From: Streptomyces sp. WZ-12
Lineage (GTDB): Bacteria > Actinomycetota > Actinomycetes > Streptomycetales > Streptomycetaceae
DNA: 64,000 bases
NCBI RefSeq assembly: GCF_028898845.1
Contig: NZ_CP118574.1
Span: forward strand, 4,747,001 to 4,811,000
Reading direction: 5' to 3'
Under the pieces are notes generated by a model that saw nothing but the letters and a program-made list of their open reading frames with translations, searched no databases and was not told the DNA's origin. Positions 59,449-64,000 of the stretch are shown piece by piece. The translations under genes were made by a program, and so were the position numbers. How positions within the stretch are numbered: position 1 is the stretch's first letter; every line of letters begins with the position of its first letter.

Positions 59449-60210
59449 TCAGAGCAGCGCCGGGTCCTGGCGCAGAATCCCGTAGAACTTGCTCTGCAGG
59501 TCGCGGCCGGGGTCGAGGCCCAGGCTGTGGGAGAGCCGCTCGGACATCTGGCTGTAGGCGTCCAGCGCGTCCGCCTGCCGGCCGGAGCGGTAGAGCGCGG
59601 TGATGAGCTGGGCGCAGAACCGCTCGTGGAACGGGTACATGGCGTGCAGGTGCTCCAACTCGGAGAGGATCGAAAGGTGTTGGCCGAGCCGGAGCCTTAA
59701 GTCGAAGAGTTTCTCGGAGGCGGTGATCCGGGTTTGCTGGAGCCGGCTGAAGGCCATTCGACAGGTGTCGCCCTGTCCGGTGTCCACCAGCGCCGGACCG
59801 CGCCAGAGATGGGTCGCTTCGGTGAGCAGCGCGGCGGCCTCCGCCGGCCTCCCGTCGCCCAGGGTTTCGGCCCGTTGGACGAGTTCCGCGAAGCGGACGG
59901 CATCGACCTCGATGTCCGTCCCGATCAGGGCGTATCCGGAGGGTGAGGTCGCTATGACGTCCCGTAGTTCGGGCTTTCCGCTGCCGGCCGCGAGCACGCG
60001 GCGGAGCCGTGCGATGTGACCGTGCAGTGAATTCTCGGCGTTTCTGGGCGGCGTTTCCCCCCACAATTCGTCGATCAGGACATGCCGGGACACCGGACGC
60101 CCGGGCGACAGGGCGAGGACGGCGATGACGGACCTTAGTTTCTCCCCGGGGATTCGGAGGAACACCCCTTCTTCGCATACCTCTAAGGGGCCGAGGAGCT
60201 TGATTTCCAC
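59449..60210 (-). CDS. SARP-family transcriptional activator, copy 2 (two TTA codons)
   Basis: 253-residue SARP: EIKLLGPLEVCEEGVFLRIP, IDELWGETPPRNAENSLHGHIARLRRVL, then BTAD with YPFHERFCAQLITALYRSGRQADALDAYSQMSERLSHSLG. The GTG at 60210 is chosen because AAGGAG lies six bases upstream and gives the canonical VEIKLLGP start; ATG 60225 and 60246 have no site. Leucine codons 9 and 171 are TTA, so expression should need bldA tRNA. Its target genes are unknown; the lanthipeptide cluster is 20 kb away. Confidence 0.93.
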   Translation of the reverse strand: MEIKLLGPLEVCEEGVFLRIPGEKLRSVIAVLALSPGRPVSRHVLIDELWGETPPRNAENSLHGHIARLRRVLAAGSGKPELRDVIATSPSGYALIGTDIEVDAVRFAELVQRAETLGDGRPAEAAALLTEATHLWRGPALVDTGQGDTCRMAFSRLQQTRITASEKLFDLRLRLGQHLSILSELEHLHAMYPFHERFCAQLITALYRSGRQADALDAYSQMSERLSHSLGLDPGRDLQSKFYGILRQDPALL

Positions 60211-60545
60211 GAAATTCTCCTTCATGAAGCGCTGACTGCCAGCCAACCACGCAAGAGAAGAGAAGTCCTCGACAGAATGCGTCCGAAGCGGGGCGGCGGG
60301 TGCGCGCCGCCCATTGGCCTCAAGTGCTCATCGTGCCGCGGGATATTGCCGCGCCTCGCGCGGCGCGTTACTGGTCAGTATCCTGGGTGCCAGCCCTCCA
60401 GCTTCCCCCCGAAGCGGTGGCACATAGATGAACGCATCTTGACCCACGTTTCTTGTCTTCGACTTGTCGTGGGCCGGGGCGGGGAGCGCCGCTTATCGGC
60501 GACGGTGGTTTTCGCTTTCGTGCCCGGTGCCGGCCCGGCCCTCGC
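60211..60545. other. Intergenic region
   Basis: 335 bases with no supported gene. The 150 bases nearest the SARP gene are AT-richer and probably its promoter region. Nothing else is recognised. Confidence 0.5.
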
Positions 60546-61358
60546 TCAGACCGCGGACGAGGTCGACTCCTCCGCCGGCCGGCCGACGGCGCTGATCACC
60601 GTGCGCCGGGAGAACAGGGTGCTGGGGCGCAGGCCGAACATCGCGTGGAAGGCGCTGCTGAAGTGGGACGGGCTGGCGAACCCCGCCTCCACGGCCGCGG
60701 TGCTCAAGTCGGGCCAGGTGCCGAGCAGTTCGGCCACCCGCAGCATCCGGGTCCACAGTCGGTAGCGGCGGAAGGTGGTGCCAGTCTGCGCGCGGAACAG
60801 CCGCAGGAACGCCGAGACGGAGAGGCCGGCCTCGGCGGCCAGGTCCTGGGCCGCGACCCGCTGCCCGAGCGGCCCGTCCAGCCAGGCGGTGGCCATGAGG
60901 ATGCGCGGGTCCCGGGTGCCGTCGAGCCCGTCCGGGCCGGTCAGGTCCAGCCAGCGCCGGACCTGGGCGAGCGGTGCGTCCCCGTCCAACGACGCGGCCG
61001 TCCGCACCAGTTCGGCCCCCCGCTCGTGCCCCAGGGCCAGTTCGGCGCCGCCGCCCATCAGCCGGCGGCAGGCCCGCTCCCGCTCCGACGCCGGGTCGAG
61101 GTAGCAGAAGGCCATCCGGGTCTCCCCGGCGACGATGCGGTGCCGCACCCGGGCCGCCACCAGGGCCGTACGGGCCCGGTGGCGGGGGCCGTGCTCCAGC
61201 TCGATCGTGAAGTCCCCGTCGACGCCCACCGCCAGACAGCTCACCGCACCGGAGTGGAAGCCCAGCCCCAACGCGGGGCCGAGATACAGGGCTTGACCGG
61301 GCCACAGCCACAACGCGGCCTGGTCGCAGCACGTTTCTGAAAGCGGCGCGGGTCGCAT
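60546..61358 (-). CDS. AraC-family transcriptional regulator
   Basis: 270-residue regulator with a divergent N-terminal sensor part (LYLGPALGLGFHSGAVSCLAVGVDGDFTIEL) and a C-terminal AraC double helix-turn-helix (LAAEAGLSVSAFLRLFRAQTGTTFRRYRLWTRM, LSTAAVEAGFASPSHFSSAFHAMFGLRPS). ATG 61358. It is divergent from the small membrane protein gene, which is its likely target. Confidence 0.9.
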   Translation of the reverse strand: MRPAPLSETCCDQAALWLWPGQALYLGPALGLGFHSGAVSCLAVGVDGDFTIELEHGPRHRARTALVAARVRHRIVAGETRMAFCYLDPASERERACRRLMGGGAELALGHERGAELVRTAASLDGDAPLAQVRRWLDLTGPDGLDGTRDPRILMATAWLDGPLGQRVAAQDLAAEAGLSVSAFLRLFRAQTGTTFRRYRLWTRMLRVAELLGTWPDLSTAAVEAGFASPSHFSSAFHAMFGLRPSTLFSRRTVISAVGRPAEESTSSAV

Positions 61359-61448
61359 GCGGGCATGCTAGCCGCTGAGGTCAGCCCCCTGTCCGCCGTG
61401 CCGCACGGCCCCGGCCGCGCACCGTCCGAGAACGGAACGACTTTCGTC

Positions 61449-61838
61449 ATGACGACCGAACGCCTCACCGCCGCGCTGCTGTTCATCGTGGGCGCGATCA
61501 ACCTGCTGCCCGGCTTCGTGGCGGTGGCCCCGTCCCGGATCGGCACCGCCTACGGGGTCGCCGTCGACGGAGGCGACAGCCCCGACCTGGTGCTGTTGCT
61601 GCGGCACCGCGCGGTGCTGCTGGCGCTGGTCGGCATCGGCCTGCTGTGCGCGGCGTTCATCCCGTCGCTGCGGGTGCCCGCGATGACCGCCGGCGGGGTC
61701 AGCATGGGCACCTTCCTGCTGTTCGCCTACGCCACGCCCGCGCTCAACGGCGCCACGATGCGGGTCGCCCGCATCGACATCGCGGCCGTCGTGCTGCTCG
61801 CGGTGGCCGCGGTCCTCCTCTGGCGCAAGCACGCCTGA
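61449..61838 (+). CDS. Four-helix membrane protein
   Basis: 129-residue membrane protein with TM helices near residues 8-27 (AALLFIVGAINLLPGFVAVA), 52-72 (AVLLALVGIGLLCAAFIPSL), 75-95 and 107-126. It resembles small phosphopantetheine-adenylyltransferase-misnamed/DUF-type membrane proteins paired with AraC regulators. ATG 61449 has GGAACG upstream. Function unknown. Confidence 0.72.
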   Translation: MTTERLTAALLFIVGAINLLPGFVAVAPSRIGTAYGVAVDGGDSPDLVLLLRHRAVLLALVGIGLLCAAFIPSLRVPAMTAGGVSMGTFLLFAYATPALNGATMRVARIDIAAVVLLAVAAVLLWRKHA

Positions 61839-61891
61839 GCGGACTCAACGGAGCCGTCGCGCCCGCCCTTCCGGGGGCGGGCGCGACGCGG

Positions 61892-63229
61892 TCAGGCCGC
61901 CGCCCTGCGGGCGCCCCGTGCCATCAGGCCCAGCGCGGCGCTCAGCGCCGGCCGGGCCGGTCGGGGGAGGGGGAGCCGGGGAGCGCGGGAGCGGTGCCAG
62001 GGCAGCCTTGCGGGCGCACCGTCGGTCAACGCCCGTGCCACGTGGGCGCCGTGCGCCACCGACATGGCCAGGCCGTGGCCGCAGCAGCCGCCCACGTACC
62101 AGACGTCGGGGTGGCCGGTGAGCGGGCCGACCACCGGCAGCCCGTCGGCGGTCATCCCGATCTGCCCGGCCCAGCGGTGGCTCACCTCGACCTCGGCGAG
62201 CGCCGGATGCAACCGGCGCAGCCGCTCCTCCAACCAGGCCCACACCGCCGCCGCGCCCGCGTCGTCGGCCACCGGCGCGAGCAGCGGTCTGCCGCCGCCG
62301 AGCACCAGCCGTCCGTCGGGGGTGAGTCGGAAGTACGGCGCCAGCGGGTGGGCGTCGATCAGCGCGCAGTCGCCCCGGCCGGCGAACGCCGCGCGGGCCG
62401 CGTCCGGCAGCGGTTCGGTGGCGAGGGCGTGGACGAGCAGCGGCAGCACCGTTCCGACGGGGAGGTTGAGCTCCCCCGCCGCCGCGTTGACGGCCAGCAC
62501 CGCCTTGCGGGTGCGCACCGTGCCGCCGGGGAAGGCGAGGTGGGTCTCGGCCGCGGTCCGGCCGGGCCGCAGGGCCAGCAGCCGGCTGTTGCCCAGGAAG
62601 CGGACGCCCTTGGCGGCGCAGGCGCGCGCCAGGGCCCCGGTGAGCGCCGACGGGTCGAGGGCGGCGGCGCGGTAGCGGAGTCCGGCGTGGTAGGGCACGT
62701 CCAGCCGGTCGCGGATCTCCGCCGCGGTCAGGACCGGCACGTCCAGGCCCAACTCGCGGTAGGCGGCGGACTGTCGGGCGAGCGCGGCCAGTCCGTCGGC
62801 GGTGCGGGTGGCCACCACCTGTTCGCCCGTGCGGACGGTGGTCGTCACCCCCAGCCGGGCGCACAACTCGATGACCTGCTCGACCGCGTCGACGCTGGCC
62901 CGGTGCATCCGGCGGGCGGTGTCCGGGCCGAAGCGCGCGACCGCCCGGTCGACGGGTGGGCCGACCCGCGGTCCGAGCAGTCCGGTGCCGCGTCCGCTCG
63001 CGCCCGCGGCGGGGCCCTCGGCGTCGACGACCAGGACGTCCAGCGACGGGTCGTGGTCGGCCAGGTGGTAGGCGGTGGAGAGCCCGGCGAGCCCGGCACC
63101 GACCACGGTCACGTCCGCGTCGACCACGCCGCGCACCCGGGGCGGCGCGGCCGGCTCCGCGCCGGGGGGCGCCGTGGGGTCGGGGGCGGGGCCCGGCCAA
63201 CAGGGGCGGCCGGCCGGCGGCCTGGTCAT
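61892..63229 (-). CDS. DAO-family FAD-dependent oxidoreductase
   Basis: 445-residue flavin amine/amino-acid oxidase-like enzyme. The Rossmann motif is DVTVVGAGLAGLSTAYHL (about 39-56), then GRGTGLLGPRVGPPVD, YFRLTPDGRLVLGGGRP and the C-terminal GQIGMTADGLPVVGPLTGHPDVWYVGGCCGHGLAMS. A Pro-rich 35-residue N-terminal extension precedes it. Start overlaps the flavin reductase stop (ATGA), so the two are translationally coupled; one may supply or recycle flavin for the other. Substrate unknown. Confidence 0.9.
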   Translation of the reverse strand: MTRPPAGRPCWPGPAPDPTAPPGAEPAAPPRVRGVVDADVTVVGAGLAGLSTAYHLADHDPSLDVLVVDAEGPAAGASGRGTGLLGPRVGPPVDRAVARFGPDTARRMHRASVDAVEQVIELCARLGVTTTVRTGEQVVATRTADGLAALARQSAAYRELGLDVPVLTAAEIRDRLDVPYHAGLRYRAAALDPSALTGALARACAAKGVRFLGNSRLLALRPGRTAAETHLAFPGGTVRTRKAVLAVNAAAGELNLPVGTVLPLLVHALATEPLPDAARAAFAGRGDCALIDAHPLAPYFRLTPDGRLVLGGGRPLLAPVADDAGAAAVWAWLEERLRRLHPALAEVEVSHRWAGQIGMTADGLPVVGPLTGHPDVWYVGGCCGHGLAMSVAHGAHVARALTDGAPARLPWHRSRAPRLPLPRPARPALSAALGLMARGARRAAA

Positions 63230-63813
63230 GCTTCCTCCAACGGCGGTCGGTGCTCGGGCCCGGCGGGGTCGGCGAGGGCGTGGAAGGACCTGCCGTGCCA
63301 GAGCAGGGGGCGCCCGGCGGCCGTGCTCACCGCCGCGAGCCGGCCCACCACCAGGCAGTGGTCGCCGTAGCGGCGCAGGTCCTCCGTCAGGCAGACCGAC
63401 CAGCCGAGGCTGTCCTGGAGCACGGGCACGGTGAGCACCCGCCGGTGGCGCACCGAGGCGAACCGCTCGGCGGAGCCGGCCCGGGGGTCCGCGAAGAGTT
63501 CCGCGCGCGCCCGCTGCGACTGGCGCAGCAGATTGACGGCGAACCGGCCCTCCGCCTCGATCGCGGCCAGGGTGCGCGAGCCGGTGCCCAGGCAGACCAG
63601 GAGCAGGGGCGGGTCGGCGGAGAGCGAGGTGACCGCCGAGGCGGTGCTGCCGGCCGGTCCGTCCGGGCCCTGCGTGGTCACCACCGTCACGCCGGACGCC
63701 AGCGTGGCGTAGAAGTCCCGGCAGGCCGCCGCCCCGGCTTCCGGCGCGGTGAGGGGGGCGGGCACGGCCGCGGTCGGCTCACCGGTCAGTGCTCCGGCGG
63801 TGGCCTGGCGCAT
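63226..63813 (-). CDS. Flavin reductase-like domain protein
   Basis: 195-residue FMN-binding reductase: FYATLASGVTVVTTQGPDGPAGSTASAVTSLSADPPLLLVCLG is the classic flavin-reductase N-terminal motif, followed by FAVNLLRQSQ and DHCLVVGRL. It typically reduces FMN/FAD with NAD(P)H for a partner monooxygenase. ATG 63813 follows AAAGGAG. The partner could be a monooxygenase outside the window or the coupled oxidase. Confidence 0.9.
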   Translation of the reverse strand: MRQATAGALTGEPTAAVPAPLTAPEAGAAACRDFYATLASGVTVVTTQGPDGPAGSTASAVTSLSADPPLLLVCLGTGSRTLAAIEAEGRFAVNLLRQSQRARAELFADPRAGSAERFASVRHRRVLTVPVLQDSLGWSVCLTEDLRRYGDHCLVVGRLAAVSTAAGRPLLWHGRSFHALADPAGPEHRPPLEEA

Positions 63814-63921
63814 CACGGGGCTCCTTTCTGGAATCCGTCAGGTGGCGTTCCGGTTCGGGGTCTCTCCTGCGCCGGGCCGTCCGGTGGGGGCCACCGGGGG
63901 CCGGCGCCGCGGGCGTTGGGG

Positions 63922-64000
63922 TCATCGCCCCGCTTCGAGCGCGTTGCGCAGGGCGACGAGGGTGGCGCGGGAGGTGAGCCGGTTGCGGTCGCGCCGCCGT
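63922..64000 (-). CDS. C-terminal fragment of a gene cut by the window edge
   Basis: The last 25 codons or so read ...RRDRNRLTSRATLVALRNALEAGR then TGA (stop at 63922). Codon bias supports a gene upstream of the flavin reductase on the same strand. Too short to identify. Confidence 0.45.
   Translation of the reverse strand, partial: RRRDRNRLTSRATLVALRNALEAGR

Overview
The window is high-GC actinobacterial DNA, almost certainly from a Streptomyces chromosome. Support comes from GTG and TTG starts, extreme GC at third codon positions, rare TTA (bldA-type) codons limited to regulatory and accessory genes, SARP regulators, TerD/TerB and Rpf proteins, and five perfect parS sites (GTTTCACGTGAAAC). 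The parS sites suggest that the segment lies in the origin-proximal part of the chromosome.

Layout. (1) 1-7.1 kb: cobalamin genes. cobIJ (cut by the window edge), cobH and cobG lie on the minus strand; cobN is divergent behind a cobalamin riboswitch. (2) 7.2-15.1 kb: envelope and stress genes. These include a DUF4097 lipoprotein, a DUF1876 protein, an LCP-family transferase, a BlaI/M56 repressor-protease pair, and terD and terB, plus small proteins. A shared CTAC-N6-GTAG dyad joins the blaI, terD, terB and a small-gene promoter into one predicted regulon. (3) 15.4-38.7 kb: a biosynthetic gene cluster that combines discrete fatty-acid-type enzymes with a class III lanthipeptide pathway. The fatty-acid side has an acyl ligase, MaoC dehydratase, FabI-like reductase, ACP, FabF-like ketosynthase, two divergent phosphopantetheinyl transferases, an aldehyde dehydrogenase and a ThDP enzyme. 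The peptide side has a GNAT acyltransferase, a LanKC synthetase, three identical precursor peptide genes and a FAD/NAD enzyme. Two paralogous XRE-TPR regulators and a two-component system control it. The likely product is an N-acylated labionin/avionin peptide (lipolanthine-like). (4) 38.9-45.1 kb: Rpf-like protein, two convergent Asn-rich small genes, cupin, GlxA/AraC regulator, CapA and two HpcH/HpaI lyases.

(5) 45.6-52.4 kb: an island with looser codon use. It encodes a Crp/Fnr protein with an intact cyclic-nucleotide cassette, a class III nucleotide-cyclase-like protein, a degenerate P-loop/helical-repeat protein, an SPFH-like protein, a DUF4407 membrane coiled-coil protein and a Pycsar-type transmembrane effector. 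This looks like an expanded, undescribed Pycsar-like conflict (antiphage) system. A short motif shared by the cyclase tail and the P-loop protein N-terminus suggests that they assemble with each other.

(6) 52.7-64 kb: two RNHCP zinc proteins, DoxX, an amidohydrolase, FkbM methyltransferase, GT2 glycosyltransferase, a GntR regulator, two SARP regulators (one with two TTA codons), an AraC regulator, a small membrane protein, a DAO-family FAD oxidase coupled to a flavin reductase, and a truncated gene at the right edge.
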